Shown here one piece after another: positions 1 through 8,153 of a stretch of 64,000 nt of DNA. The translations under genes were made by a program, and so were the position numbers. Origin of the DNA: CAVXTF01 sp963701375 (GTDB lineage Bacteria; Actinomycetota; Acidimicrobiia; Acidimicrobiales; CAVXTF01); contig CAVOZT010000005.1 of assembly GCA_963701375.1 (NCBI GenBank), positions 248,001 through 312,000 on the forward strand, written 5' to 3'. The notes under the pieces are model-generated. The model made no database searches, was not told the origin of the DNA, and worked only from the letters and a program-made list of their open reading frames with translations. Numbering within the stretch: position 1 is the first letter of the stretch; every line of letters starts with the position of its first letter.

Positions 1-223
1 CTTTGACGCCGATCGGGACGCCGCCGAACGGAAGGTTCACGTCGGCTTCTGAGGCCGCGTGGTGAGCACCCTCGAGGTCGATGTGGCAGAAGGCGTTCAG
101 TCCCGAGTCTTCGATGGCCTGAAGGGACATCTCGAGGGCTTCGGGCGGAGTGATCGAGCCCGCTCGGAAGGCGTCGACAAGCGAGCAGGCGTCGCCGGTC
201 CAGGCGCCGTCAATAGGACTCAC
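1..223 (-). CDS. Amidase (amidase-signature family), N-terminal part only
   Basis: Reading the minus strand from a GTG at 223 gives 74 codons that run off the window edge. The translation has the usual N-terminal helix of amidase-signature enzymes (DACSLVDAFRAGSITPPEAL) and ends in PFGGVPIGVK. That last lysine is the catalytic Lys of the Ser-cisSer-Lys triad in the family. The two catalytic serines lie outside the window, so substrate cannot be guessed. The gene is divergent from bluB and shares with it a short promoter region holding a decamer repeat array. A second, complete amidase occurs at 5338-6756. Confidence 0.75.
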   Translation of the reverse strand, partial: MSPIDGAWTGDACSLVDAFRAGSITPPEALEMSLQAIEDSGLNAFCHIDLEGAHHAASEADVNLPFGGVPIGVK

Positions 224-260
224 GTCACACAACCTACTGACCGGGTGAGACGGCGCAAAG

Positions 261-310
261 GTGAACAAGGGCTAACAAGGGTGAACAAGGGCTAACAAGG
301 GTGAACAAGG
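261..310. repeat. Tandem decamer array in a divergent promoter region
   Basis: Five consecutive decamers alternate between gtgaacaagg and gctaacaagg, giving two and a half copies of a 20-bp unit without interruption. The array lies between the divergent amidase start (223) and bluB start (388). The 10-bp period puts successive units on one face of the helix, as in multi-site operators. A regulatory role is inferred; simple slippage is equally possible. Confidence 0.7.
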
Positions 311-387
311 GTGTGAAAACCGTGCTCCAGGCGCCGATCACGCTCTCCGTAACCGTGAAGCCGCCCCGTGGGTAGCGTGAAGGGAGA

Positions 388-1146
388 ATGGTCGATCATC
401 TGACGAGCGAGCGAACAACTGAAGGAACAGGGGGGCCAGCAACAGCGGCGACAGAAGGAGCCCCCTCGGTCCCCCTTTACGACGTCATCTTGCGCCGCCG
501 AGATGTCCGTGGAGAGTTTTCCGGCGACCCGGTCGACCCACCCGTCCTGCGTAGGGTCCTTTCAGCAGCCCATGCCGCCCCGAGCGTCGGACTGTCCCAG
601 CCATGGGACTTCGTCGTCGTGACGGACGAAGGTGTAAGGCGCGACTTCCATAAGCACGTGGAGGCTGAACGCGCCAGGTTCGCCGCCACCCTCGAAGGCG
701 AAAGGGCCGGCACGTTCGCCGGCATCAAGATCGACGGCGTGATCGAAGCGAGCCTGAGCGTCGTTGTCACCTACGACCCTGACCGCGGATCGCCGAGCGT
801 TCTCGGCCGCCACGCCATCGCGGACGCCGGGCTCTATTCGGTGTGTCTCGCCATCGAGAATCTGTGGCTCGCTTGTACCGCCGAGGGCTGGGGCATGGGC
901 TGGGTTTCGTTCTACCAAGAGAGCTTCTTGAGTCACCTTCTCGGGATCCCCGAACCGATTCGGCCTGTCGCGTGGCTCTGCATCGGGCCGGTGTCGCGGC
1001 TGGCGGACGTTCCCGACCTCGAACGTCACGGGTGGCGCGAGCGCCTTCCGCTCGAGGACGTTCTCCACGCCGAGACGTGGAAAGGGGACGCCGACGGATC
1101 GTCGCTTCTGACCGGGACCGCTCCGATCGGGGGCGGGCTCACTTGA
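388..1146 (+). CDS. bluB: 5,6-dimethylbenzimidazole synthase BluB
   Basis: A 252-residue nitroreductase-fold protein. BluB uses FMN and oxygen to cannibalise its own flavin into 5,6-dimethylbenzimidazole, the lower ligand of cobalamin, in the cytoplasm. Diagnostic stretches are the FMN-contacting RRRDVRGEF near residue 36, the AAPSVGLSQPW segment typical of BluB rather than general nitroreductases, LGRHAIADAGLYSVCLAIENL in the middle, and PVAWLCIGPV near the C-terminus. The ATG at 388 follows an AGGGAGA ribosome-binding site. No other cobalamin gene is adjacent. Confidence 0.9.
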   Translation: MVDHLTSERTTEGTGGPATAATEGAPSVPLYDVILRRRDVRGEFSGDPVDPPVLRRVLSAAHAAPSVGLSQPWDFVVVTDEGVRRDFHKHVEAERARFAATLEGERAGTFAGIKIDGVIEASLSVVVTYDPDRGSPSVLGRHAIADAGLYSVCLAIENLWLACTAEGWGMGWVSFYQESFLSHLLGIPEPIRPVAWLCIGPVSRLADVPDLERHGWRERLPLEDVLHAETWKGDADGSSLLTGTAPIGGGLT

Positions 1147-1238
1147 GCCTCTGTGGTCCGTCCCGGCAATGGAACCAATAGTGGCTGCAGGCCGGTCATC
1201 ATTGAGGGGTTGCAGGTCGGCTCGAGGAGGCACCGCGA

Positions 1239-2042
1239 ATGACGATTCCTGATACCACCGAGGTGCTGCCTCCGAGGGCCGTCCATCCTTCGCGACCGTT
1301 CACGCTTGCGATCGACATCGGTGGGACAGGGCTGAAGGCGTCGGTGCTCGACTCGGCGGGAGCGATGGTGGCCGACCGGGTGAAGATCCCGACCACCTAT
1401 CCGCTGTCGCCCGACAAGCTGGTCGACGACCTGGTGAGGCTCACCAAGCCGCTTCCCGACTACGAGAGAATCTCTGTGGGGTTCCCCGGGATGATCCGCG
1501 AGGGCCACGTGCTCACTGCGCCCCACTTCGTCTGCAAGACGGGTCCCGGTTCGGAAGTCGACAATGCACTCAAGGAGAAGTGGACGGACTTCCCTCTGGA
1601 AGACGCCCTGACCCAGCGCCTCGGGAAGCCGACCAAGGTGGCCAACGACGCCGACCTGCAGGGTGCGGCGGTCATCGCCGGCCACGGCTTCGAGCTCGCT
1701 ATAACGCTCGGCACGGGGTTCGGGACAGGCTGCTTCTACGACGGGCACCTGCTCCCGCACTTCGAGTTCGCTCATACCCCGTTCCGCAAGGGCGAGACGT
1801 ACAACGATCAACTCGGCGAGCGCGCCCGCAAGGAGATCGGCGACGAGCGCTGGGCGAAGAGGGCGATGAAGGCGATCGACATCCTCCGCGACCTGACGTT
1901 CTTCGACCGCTGCTGGGTGGGAGGCGGCAACGCTAGACGACTCGACGCCAACAAGCTCGGGGAGGACGTCACCATCGTCGACAACACCGCCGGGATTCTC
2001 GGCGGCATCAAGCTCTGGAACGACTCCCACGTGGGGCTCTGA
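1239..2042 (+). CDS. ROK-family kinase, polyphosphate glucokinase-like
   Basis: A 267-residue sugar kinase of the ROK family. The N-terminal phosphate loop reads AIDIGGTGLKASV, the central loop GTGFGTGCFYDG, and the sugar-binding region contains FEFAHTPFRKGETY, which corresponds to the E-x-x-H-x-PFR-x-G-x-TY segment of actinobacterial polyphosphate/ATP glucokinases. The expected reaction is phosphorylation of glucose at C6 with polyphosphate or ATP. The C-terminal VGGGNARRL matches the family's late glycine-rich segment. The stop at 2042 lies one base before the next gene's GTG, so the two are translationally coupled. Phosphoryl-donor preference cannot be read from sequence. Confidence 0.8.
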   Translation: MTIPDTTEVLPPRAVHPSRPFTLAIDIGGTGLKASVLDSAGAMVADRVKIPTTYPLSPDKLVDDLVRLTKPLPDYERISVGFPGMIREGHVLTAPHFVCKTGPGSEVDNALKEKWTDFPLEDALTQRLGKPTKVANDADLQGAAVIAGHGFELAITLGTGFGTGCFYDGHLLPHFEFAHTPFRKGETYNDQLGERARKEIGDERWAKRAMKAIDILRDLTFFDRCWVGGGNARRLDANKLGEDVTIVDNTAGILGGIKLWNDSHVGL

Positions 2043-2043
2043 C

Positions 2044-2346
2044 GTGGCGCGCCAGCCGGCGGTCCCGCCCGAAGAATCCCCCGAGAAGCAAACTCGCGCC
2101 GGCTCCAACCGCGACGTGGCCCGCCTCGTCGGGGTCGTCGCGCTCGCCGGGGTGGTCGCAGCATTCGTCGTGCAGAATTTGCAGAACGTGTCGGTTCATT
2201 TCTGGTTCTTCTCCCGACACGAACCACTCATATTCGTCGTCATCGGGTGCCTGATCATCGGGGGCCTCGTCGGCTATGTGGCAGGTCGGCGCCGGGGGGC
2301 ACGCAAAGTGCGCCGGGCTCTGCTCCACAAGCCCGATTCTCTTTAG
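2044..2346 (+). CDS. LapA-domain (DUF1049) small membrane protein
   Basis: A 100-residue protein with two membrane segments (about residues 24-46 and 58-80) separated by the VHFWFF-type turn that marks the LapA/DUF1049 family, followed by a basic tail (GRRRGARKVRR). In enterobacteria LapA helps lipopolysaccharide assembly; the actinobacterial members have no established role. It begins with GTG one base after the upstream kinase stop. Confidence 0.75.
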   Translation: MARQPAVPPEESPEKQTRAGSNRDVARLVGVVALAGVVAAFVVQNLQNVSVHFWFFSRHEPLIFVVIGCLIIGGLVGYVAGRRRGARKVRRALLHKPDSL

Positions 2347-2412
2347 TAAACGTCAATTCGCTCGTTGACGACTTAGCGGTCGGCAGACGATGCGCTTAAT
2401 GTTCGCCCGGTC

Positions 2413-2670
2413 ATGCGCGTACTCCGGTCACTTTCGATATCCGCCTTCCGCGGCGAGATCGTCGCGGGCCCGGCTCTTGTGGTCGGGCTTGCCGTCGCCC
2501 TCGTCTCGTATTTCGTCGGCCCGGACCGCGGCGACATACGTGTGGATGTCGCATTGGCGAGCATGGCCACCTTCCTGTTCGGTGCCCTCCTCGCTTTCAC
2601 CATCGTCCGGACCCGGGAGCGCCTCGCCAAGGTTCACGATCTGATTGCGAAGAGCCACGCACTCGCCTGA
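2413..2670 (+). CDS. Small two-TM membrane protein, possibly the 5' part of a split gene
   Basis: An 85-residue ORF with two hydrophobic segments (about residues 15-34 and 45-65) and a charged end (RTRERLAKVHDLIAKSHA). The next ORF, in the +2 frame from 2645, overlaps it by 26 bases and supplies a soluble helical stretch followed by two more membrane segments. A TM-TM / soluble / TM-TM layout would be sensible for one protein, so a one-base frame change near 2645-2670 may have split a single gene. Function unknown. Confidence 0.5.
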   Translation: MRVLRSLSISAFRGEIVAGPALVVGLAVALVSYFVGPDRGDIRVDVALASMATFLFGALLAFTIVRTRERLAKVHDLIAKSHALA

Positions 2671-3226
2671 CCCCACACACGACCAGCTCATCGATGCCGT
2701 CTACGAACTCGATCCGAAGACCCCGCAAGAGGAAGGCGTCTACAGGGAGTTGGTTCAGCTCGGCGTGAAATTGGGCGAGGACCGCGTTCTCATCGAGGCG
2801 GCGACAGGCCAGGCGATGTCGCCGCTCGAGTGGGTCGGGCTGCTGCTCCTGCTGCTCGTACTCCTCGCGCTGATCGCGGTGCTCCCAGGGGGCACGCTGC
2901 TAGGCGCCGCTGTTGCGGGAGTGCTCGCAGGGACCCTCGTCACCCTGATGGTCCTTCTGCGCATGCTCGACCAATTGCGCTGGCACGAACGCGTGACGAT
3001 CTGGGAGCCCACTTCAAGACTGTTCCGGAGCATGGGGTGCGACCCGTATGTTCCGCGAGAGGTGATCGACAACGGTCGCTTCCAGCCCACCGGCCGGGTC
3101 CGGGTCGTCGAGTACGCAGATCCCTACCCGATCCGGGCCACGAAGACGATCACTATCGAAGACATGTCAGCTTCAGCTAACGGTTCTTCCGGCTCTCTGA
3201 GTCGATCTTCTTCCAGCCCTTCTTGA
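2645..3226 (+). CDS. Membrane protein of unknown function
   Basis: A 193-residue reading frame starting at a TTG. Residues about 18-55 are soluble and helical. A long hydrophobic block (about 58-107) forms two membrane helices around a Gly-rich turn, and a cytosolic tail follows (WEPTSRLFRSMGCDPYVPRE). It overlaps the preceding ORF by 26 bases and may be its frameshifted continuation. The 3' end runs 50 bases into the convergent CHAD gene, so the last 16 residues (Ser-rich) may not be real. Confidence 0.5.
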   Translation: MRRATHSPDPTHDQLIDAVYELDPKTPQEEGVYRELVQLGVKLGEDRVLIEAATGQAMSPLEWVGLLLLLLVLLALIAVLPGGTLLGAAVAGVLAGTLVTLMVLLRMLDQLRWHERVTIWEPTSRLFRSMGCDPYVPREVIDNGRFQPTGRVRVVEYADPYPIRATKTITIEDMSASANGSSGSLSRSSSSPS

Positions 3227-4238
3227 CGTCGCGGAACTCCGAGTCCCACCGCTTTGCGGCGACCTCCGCCGCACGATTCTCGAGGTTCGCCATGCGCATT
3301 GCGACCTCGGAAAGCCCCAGGTTCCTCGCGGAAGCGCGCTCCAGCCAGTCGCGGGCCGCACACGCGTCGTGCCATTCACCGAGACGTTCCTGGAGCGCTT
3401 CAGCCGCCTTCGCCGTCGTCTTCGCATTCGCTCCGAGAACCGGGGTCGCCGACTCGCACGCGTAGCGCATCCGCTTTGCGCGGATTCTCACGGTGTGAAG
3501 ATGCTCGACGGTGTGATCGCGCTGTGCGACGCGTGCCGAGTTGCGCAGGTCGTGCCAGGTCCGCTGCAGCAACCGAGGAAGAAGGCCATCTGCAGGATCG
3601 TCGCCGCGACCTCGCGACGGCATGTCGCGCGCTGCTTCGACGAGGCGACCCGCGAGCCCGTTGAACCTGGCGGTCGCGCGCAACTGGCGGTGCCGGTTCA
3701 ATGCGTCATCGCGCTCGTCGTCGAGCATCGTTACCAGCGCTGCGATCGCGGGAGCGTGAGCGGGAACCTGAAGCATCGCTCCCTGCACGAGTCGGCCGTT
3801 AAGCACGTCGAGATCGCGCATCGCGCCGAGCGAGTCCGCGAACCATGACGCCTCGGCCGAAAGCGCAGCCGCCCATTCGGTGTCGATCACGCGCCGGAAC
3901 GTCCTCAGGTGGGAACGAAGACGGCGGAGCCCCACCCGCGCCTGGTGAACACCGCGCGTGTCACCTTGTGCCGCAGGCTCGTCGTGTTCGAAGAAGGTGC
4001 TTATGGCCGCCGCTATGGCGGCCTGTACGACATCTGCCGTCGTCGGTTCGTCGCCGAGTTTGGGAACCTCGATGTGAACGGGAGGCTTCACAGTTCCCGC
4101 GGTCGACCGCCGGTTGGCGGTTGATTCCGCGCTCAGCCGCTCTCCGGTGACGGGTTCTCGAAGTCCATCGGCTTGAGGTCGATTGGCTTGGGGATCGCCG
4201 TTCCGGGGCGCAACAGGATGACTCAGTGGTTCGGACAC
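3177..4238 (-). CDS. CHAD-domain protein
   Basis: A 353-residue protein. From about residue 65 it carries the all-helical CHAD domain, recognised by VHQARVGLRRLRSHLRTFR followed by LGAMRDLDVL, and later by the second basic helix HTVRIRAKRMRYACE. CHAD domains bind inorganic polyphosphate through these conserved His/Lys/Arg helices and associate with polyphosphate granules. The nearby polyphosphate-glucokinase-like kinase may be a functional link, but the genes are convergent and not an operon. The first 60 residues are low-complexity, so a start further downstream is possible. Confidence 0.85.
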   Translation of the reverse strand: MSEPLSHPVAPRNGDPQANRPQADGLREPVTGERLSAESTANRRSTAGTVKPPVHIEVPKLGDEPTTADVVQAAIAAAISTFFEHDEPAAQGDTRGVHQARVGLRRLRSHLRTFRRVIDTEWAAALSAEASWFADSLGAMRDLDVLNGRLVQGAMLQVPAHAPAIAALVTMLDDERDDALNRHRQLRATARFNGLAGRLVEAARDMPSRGRGDDPADGLLPRLLQRTWHDLRNSARVAQRDHTVEHLHTVRIRAKRMRYACESATPVLGANAKTTAKAAEALQERLGEWHDACAARDWLERASARNLGLSEVAMRMANLENRAAEVAAKRWDSEFRDVKKGWKKIDSESRKNR

Positions 4239-4326
4239 GGGCGTGTATCAGGCACCATACCTGTGGGTTGAGACTTCCGCCCGTGGAGATTCTGGCTCTT
4301 CGCCTCCCGCACCTCTACCGTTAGGC

Positions 4327-5311
4327 GTGCGCGCAGTCACGATCACACCTGGTGCCGGCCTCGAGTGGGCGGAACAACCCGACCCCGTACCCGGCGACCA
4401 CGAGCTGCTGGTGGCGGTTGGGGCTGCCGGGCTCAACGGGGCAGATCTGATGCAGCGCATCGGCTTCTACCCGCCCCCGCCAGGCATCCCCGAGGACATC
4501 CCCGGGCTCGAAATGGCAGGCGAGGTCGTCGCCACCGGAGCCAGCGTCACCCGTTTCAAAGTCGGAGACCGGGTCATGGCGCTCGTCGGCGGGGCCGCCC
4601 AAGCCGAGCTGGCTCTCACCGACGAGAGGACCGCTCTCGAGATCCCTTCCGACCTGGACCTCGAGTCCGCCGGCGCCTTCATGGAGACCGCCGCGACGGC
4701 ATTCGACGCGCTCGTTCACCCAGGCGAACCTCGGCGTGGGCGAGCGTCTCCTGGTCACCGGTGCCGCCGGTGGAGTGGGTTCCTTTGCGGTCCAGCTCGG
4801 GGCGGCCGCTGGTGCGACCGTCGTTGCCTCGACCCGGCACCGCGAGTTCAATACGAGCCTGATCGAGCTGGGAACCGAGGCGATCGTTCTCCCTGCTCAG
4901 TGCGCAGAGTTCGCTCCCTTCGACGTCGTCATGGAGCTGGTTGGCGGCCCGGGCCTCGCCGACTCTGTCGCTTGCCTCGCCACCGGTGGCCGTCTCGTCG
5001 TGATCGGGGTCGGTGCCGGGTCGCGCGTCGAGCTCGACATGCACGTCCTGATGCAGAAGCGGGCGCGCATCATGGCGTCGACGATGCGATCCCGCCCGCT
5101 CGCCGACCGTGCTCTTGTGATCTCGGCGCTGGAACGGCGCGTGCTGCCGCTCGTCGAATCTGGTGAGCTCGTCGTCCCGATCGCCGCGACGTTCCCGATG
5201 TCTGACGCTTCGAGTGCCTACGACCGATTCGCGGCCGGCTCCAAGTTCGGGAAGGTCGTGCTCGTGACCGAAGGTGCCGAGGTGCCGCTGGAGCTCGCCC
5301 AAGAACCCTGA
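4327..5311 (+). pseudogene. Quinone oxidoreductase (zinc-independent MDR), interrupted by a one-base frame change
   Basis: Two overlapping frames together give one medium-chain reductase of about 328 residues. The first frame (GTG at 4327) encodes VRAVTITPGAGLEWAEQ through IPGLEMAGEVVATG and GDRVMALV to TAATAFDAL. At about 4711-4716 the reading must shift by one base, after which TQANLGVGERLLVTGAAGGV continues, with the NAD(P)H-binding AAGGVGS motif, to the stop at 5311. Members of the family reduce quinones or enones with NADPH. A single extra base at 4714 explains the break. It may be an assembly error or a real inactivation. Confidence 0.8.
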
Positions 5312-5337
5312 GCGGCTTCGGGGCGTAACCTTCGGCA

Positions 5338-6756
5338 ATGGCCGAAACCGCTGATCAGTTCCCATCCGCGCTCGACGCCGCCGCGGCGGTACGCGCACGC
5401 GAGGTAAGTCCCCTCGAGTTGGTCGAAGCGGCATTGGAGCGCGTCGACCGCCTCAACCCGGCGTTGAACGCAGTCATCTGGCGCAACGACGACCAGGCCC
5501 GCGCCGAAGCACGCAAGCTTTCCGACGAGATCGCGAACGGCCGAGAGGACCTGCCAACGTTCGCCGGCGTACCGATTCCGATCAAGGACCTGACTCCAGT
5601 CGAGGGATGGCCGGTCACCTACGGATCCGCGGGCGCGCCGCCCGGTAATAGTCACGAGGGCGAGATCGTGACCGAGGCTTTCAAGAAGGCGGGTTTCATC
5701 CTGTGCTGTCGGACGAACACTCCTGAGTTCGGGCCTCTGACCGTCACCGAGAACAACCGCTACGGGATCACCCGCAATCCCTGGGACACGAACCTTTCTC
5801 CTGGTGGCTCGAGCGGCGGCGCCGGCGCATCGGTGGCATCCGGGATGTTCAACGTCGCGCACGCCAACGATGGTGGCGGTTCGATCCGCATACCTGCGTC
5901 GTGTTGCGGTCTCGTCGGTCTGAAGCCCGCCCGCGGTCGCGTGCCGTCTCACGTTCCGGGGTGGCAGGGCATGGCAATCGAAGGAGCCGTGTCGCGGACC
6001 GTCGCCGACACCGCCGCGATCCTCGACTGCATAAGCGGCCCCGACCCTCACGCGTGGTCGAATGCTCCCGCTCACGAGGTCCCGTTCGCCAGCGTCGTAG
6101 GCGCCGACCCGGGTCCGCTCCGTATCGCGCTGCTCGGTATCTCGGCCCTCGGGCTCCCCGTCGAACCCGAGCCGATGGCCGCGCTAAAGCGTGCCGGAGC
6201 GCTGCTCGATCAACTCGGCCACAAGGTGTTCCCGATCGACAGCGACGTGTTCCAACCCGAAGCGATCCAGCCGTTCCTCGATGTAATCAACACCGGTTTC
6301 GCCGAATTCGACGATATCGACTGGGAAAACGTCGAGCCACACAACAAAGCTTCGTACGCATCGGCGAAGCAGGCCGACAGCCTCACCCCCATCCGCGCGC
6401 TCGGGCAGTTGCAGCGCCTCACCCGTCAGGTGGTGGCGCGCTGGGGAGAGGAATTCGATCTGCTGGTCACACCGACCATGACTATCGAGCCGCCCATCGC
6501 CGGCTCAGTGCTGGCCGAGGTTCATGCCAATCCGGACGCTCCGCCCATGACGGTCGTCGCCATGGTGGCGTTCACTGCGGTCTACAACATCACAGGACAG
6601 CCGGCGATCAACATCCCGCTCCACTGGTCCAGGGCCGGCCTGCCGATCGGCGTGCAAATAGTGGGCGGCCCTTGGCAGGACGCGCTCTTGCTTCAGGTGG
6701 CGGCACAACTCGAAGAAGCGGCACCCTGGGCCGGCCGGCGGCCACCTACTTCTTGA
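5338..6756 (+). CDS. Amidase (amidase-signature family)
   Basis: A complete 472-residue amidase-signature hydrolase. The catalytic Lys is in GVPIPIKDLTPVEGWP (near residue 82), the cis-Ser region is LSPGGSSGGAGASVASG (near 158), and the nucleophile Ser lies in NDGGGSIRIPASCCGLVGLK (near 181). These enzymes hydrolyse C-N bonds of amides. The last 100 residues show the usual GQPAINIPLHWS and PIGVQIVGG. It follows the broken quinone reductase by 26 bases on the same strand. The substrate cannot be assigned; GatA is unlikely because no gatB or gatC is adjacent. Confidence 0.9.
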   Translation: MAETADQFPSALDAAAAVRAREVSPLELVEAALERVDRLNPALNAVIWRNDDQARAEARKLSDEIANGREDLPTFAGVPIPIKDLTPVEGWPVTYGSAGAPPGNSHEGEIVTEAFKKAGFILCCRTNTPEFGPLTVTENNRYGITRNPWDTNLSPGGSSGGAGASVASGMFNVAHANDGGGSIRIPASCCGLVGLKPARGRVPSHVPGWQGMAIEGAVSRTVADTAAILDCISGPDPHAWSNAPAHEVPFASVVGADPGPLRIALLGISALGLPVEPEPMAALKRAGALLDQLGHKVFPIDSDVFQPEAIQPFLDVINTGFAEFDDIDWENVEPHNKASYASAKQADSLTPIRALGQLQRLTRQVVARWGEEFDLLVTPTMTIEPPIAGSVLAEVHANPDAPPMTVVAMVAFTAVYNITGQPAINIPLHWSRAGLPIGVQIVGGPWQDALLLQVAAQLEEAAPWAGRRPPTS

Positions 6757-6780
6757 CGCTCCCTGGTTTTTGTGCTGCTT

Positions 6781-7785
6781 CTACGGGTTGATCGCGATCA
6801 CAACCCGGCCGCGCGTCTTGCCTTCGAGGATTTCCTCAGCCAGCTGAAGCACGTCCTCGAGAGGGTGCTCGACCGTCATGGCTTCTATCAAGTTGGCGGG
6901 CAGCTCAGTCGCGAGCCTGTTCCACGCGACCTTCCGTAGCTCGATCGGGCACCGCACCGAGTCGACGCCGGCAAGAATGACGCTCCGAAGAATGAACGGG
7001 TGGACCGTGGTCGGTAGGTCCGCACCGCCCGCGAGGCCGCATGCGGCAACGCAGCCGCGGTAGCGGGTCCGACGAAGCAACGTCGCGAGCGTCGTTCCAC
7101 CCACTGCATCGATGGCGCCGGCGTACATCTCCTTGTCGAGCGCCTTCGGGGGAGCCTCTGACAACTCGGAGCGCGGGATCACCTCGCTAGCGCCGAGAGA
7201 TCGGAGATATCCCTCTTCTTCCGGCCGTCCGCTGACGGCGGCGACCATGTATCCGAGCTCGGCGAGCACCGCGGTGGCGACCGAACCGACGCCTCCAGCT
7301 GCGCCAGTAACGGCTATGGGCAGGTCGCCCGCGCTCGCCGGATCGAGCCCTTCGCGCTCGAGGGCCATCACGCACAGCATCGACGTGAGCCCAGCCGTTC
7401 CGATAGCCATTGCCCGTCGGGAGTCGAGGCCATCGGGAAGCGGGACAACCCACTCGGGCTTCACCCTGGCAACGTCGGCGAAGCCGCCGAAGTGGTCCTC
7501 CCCGAGCCCGAACCCGGTAACGATGACCTCGTCACCCGGCGAGATCCCGGGCGCCGAAGAGACTTCGACTGTGCCGGCCAGGTCCACGCCGCAGACCATC
7601 GGGAACTTCCTGACGACCGGGCCCTTCCCGGTGACCGCGAGCCCGTCCTTGTAATTGAGGCTCGAGTACCGGACCCGGAGGGTCACGTCCTCGTCGGGAA
7701 GTTCGGCGGGGTCCAGCTCCACCAACCGGCCGGGAGGCCCGTCACGCTCCGCGGCCAGCACCGCTCGAAATGGACCGTCAGTCAT
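6781..7785 (-). CDS. acuI: Acrylyl-CoA reductase AcuI/YhdH-type MDR oxidoreductase
   Basis: A 334-residue medium-chain reductase of the YhdH/AcuI subfamily, which reduces acryloyl-CoA to propionyl-CoA with NADPH. Signatures are VRYSSLNYKDGLAVTGKG and VCGVDLAGTVEVSS in the N-terminal GroES-like domain, the dinucleotide-binding VTGAAGGVGSVATAVL near residue 155, and the late segment RCPIELRKVAWNRLA, all typical of this group. It is convergent with the amidase (24 bases between the stops). No structural zinc-binding cysteines are seen, as expected. Confidence 0.85.
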   Translation of the reverse strand: MTDGPFRAVLAAERDGPPGRLVELDPAELPDEDVTLRVRYSSLNYKDGLAVTGKGPVVRKFPMVCGVDLAGTVEVSSAPGISPGDEVIVTGFGLGEDHFGGFADVARVKPEWVVPLPDGLDSRRAMAIGTAGLTSMLCVMALEREGLDPASAGDLPIAVTGAAGGVGSVATAVLAELGYMVAAVSGRPEEEGYLRSLGASEVIPRSELSEAPPKALDKEMYAGAIDAVGGTTLATLLRRTRYRGCVAACGLAGGADLPTTVHPFILRSVILAGVDSVRCPIELRKVAWNRLATELPANLIEAMTVEHPLEDVLQLAEEILEGKTRGRVVIAINP

Positions 7786-7980
7786 CGTTGGATCTGCTCC
7801 TTCGCTCCGTCGTCAGCCGCCCATCGTGGCCCATGGTCGGGTATGGCGGTACTGAGGGGGTGGCGCTGCAGCCCCGGTAGAGCAGTTGGGCGTTCCGATA
7901 ATGTGGTCGGTCACGTCCTGTGCCCGTGCCGGTCGCACGAGCTCGGACAATCAGGGTCCCCTAGGGGACAGGTTCCGCCG

Positions 7981-8054
7981 GCGCTTGTAGCTCAATTGGA
8001 TAGAGCATCTGACTACGGATCAGAAGGTTGGGGGTTCGAGTCCCTCCAAGCGCG
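7981..8054 (+). tRNA. tRNA-Arg (anticodon ACG)
   Basis: A complete cloverleaf: acceptor GCGCTTG (7981-7987) pairs with CAAGCGC (8047-8053), the discriminator is G, the anticodon stem TCTGA/TCAGA encloses loop CTACGGA with anticodon ACG, and the T arm carries TTCGAGT. CCA is not encoded. The 3' part from 8014 is duplicated at 47952-47995. The gene is therefore the integration site of the following element, which restores an intact tRNA on insertion. Confidence 0.95.
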
Positions 8055-8057
8055 CTG
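8014..8057 (+). repeat. attL: left attachment site of the 39.9-kb element
   Basis: This 44-bp sequence, covering the anticodon to the 3' end of tRNA-Arg plus three bases, is repeated without mismatch at 47952-47995 in the same orientation. Identity ends abruptly on both sides. An exact direct repeat of a tRNA 3' end beside a tyrosine integrase gene is the standard signature of site-specific integration. Confidence 0.95.
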
Positions 8058-8113
8058 AGAAAGTCCTAATCACAGGCATTAAAGCCCTGGTGCTTGCCGG
8101 CAATCCAGTGCTG

Positions 8114-8134
8114 TGGCAATCTGATTGGCAATCT
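8114..8134 (+). promoter_or_regulatory. Arm-type integrase binding sites, left end
   Basis: Two direct copies of TGGCAATCT lie at 8114-8122 and 8126-8134, exactly 12 bp apart, between attL and the integrase start. The same nonamer with the same 12-bp spacing occurs at the opposite end (47826-47846). Repeats at both ends of an integrated element and close to the crossover site fit arm-type sites for the integrase N-terminal domain; the role is inferred. Confidence 0.65.
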
Positions 8135-8153
8135 GCCCAGAGGGGAGGTTGCC

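Noticed and set aside
261..310. Plasmid-type iterons
   Set aside because: Units are too short and contiguous, and no replication initiator gene is near.
2351..2370. Terminator after the LapA-like gene
   Set aside because: CGTCAA/TTGACG is only six pairs, with an eight-base loop and no T-run; it is too weak to call.
3844..4150. Plus-strand ORFs opposite the CHAD gene
   Set aside because: Antisense shadow of a well-supported coding sequence with typical codon bias on the other strand.
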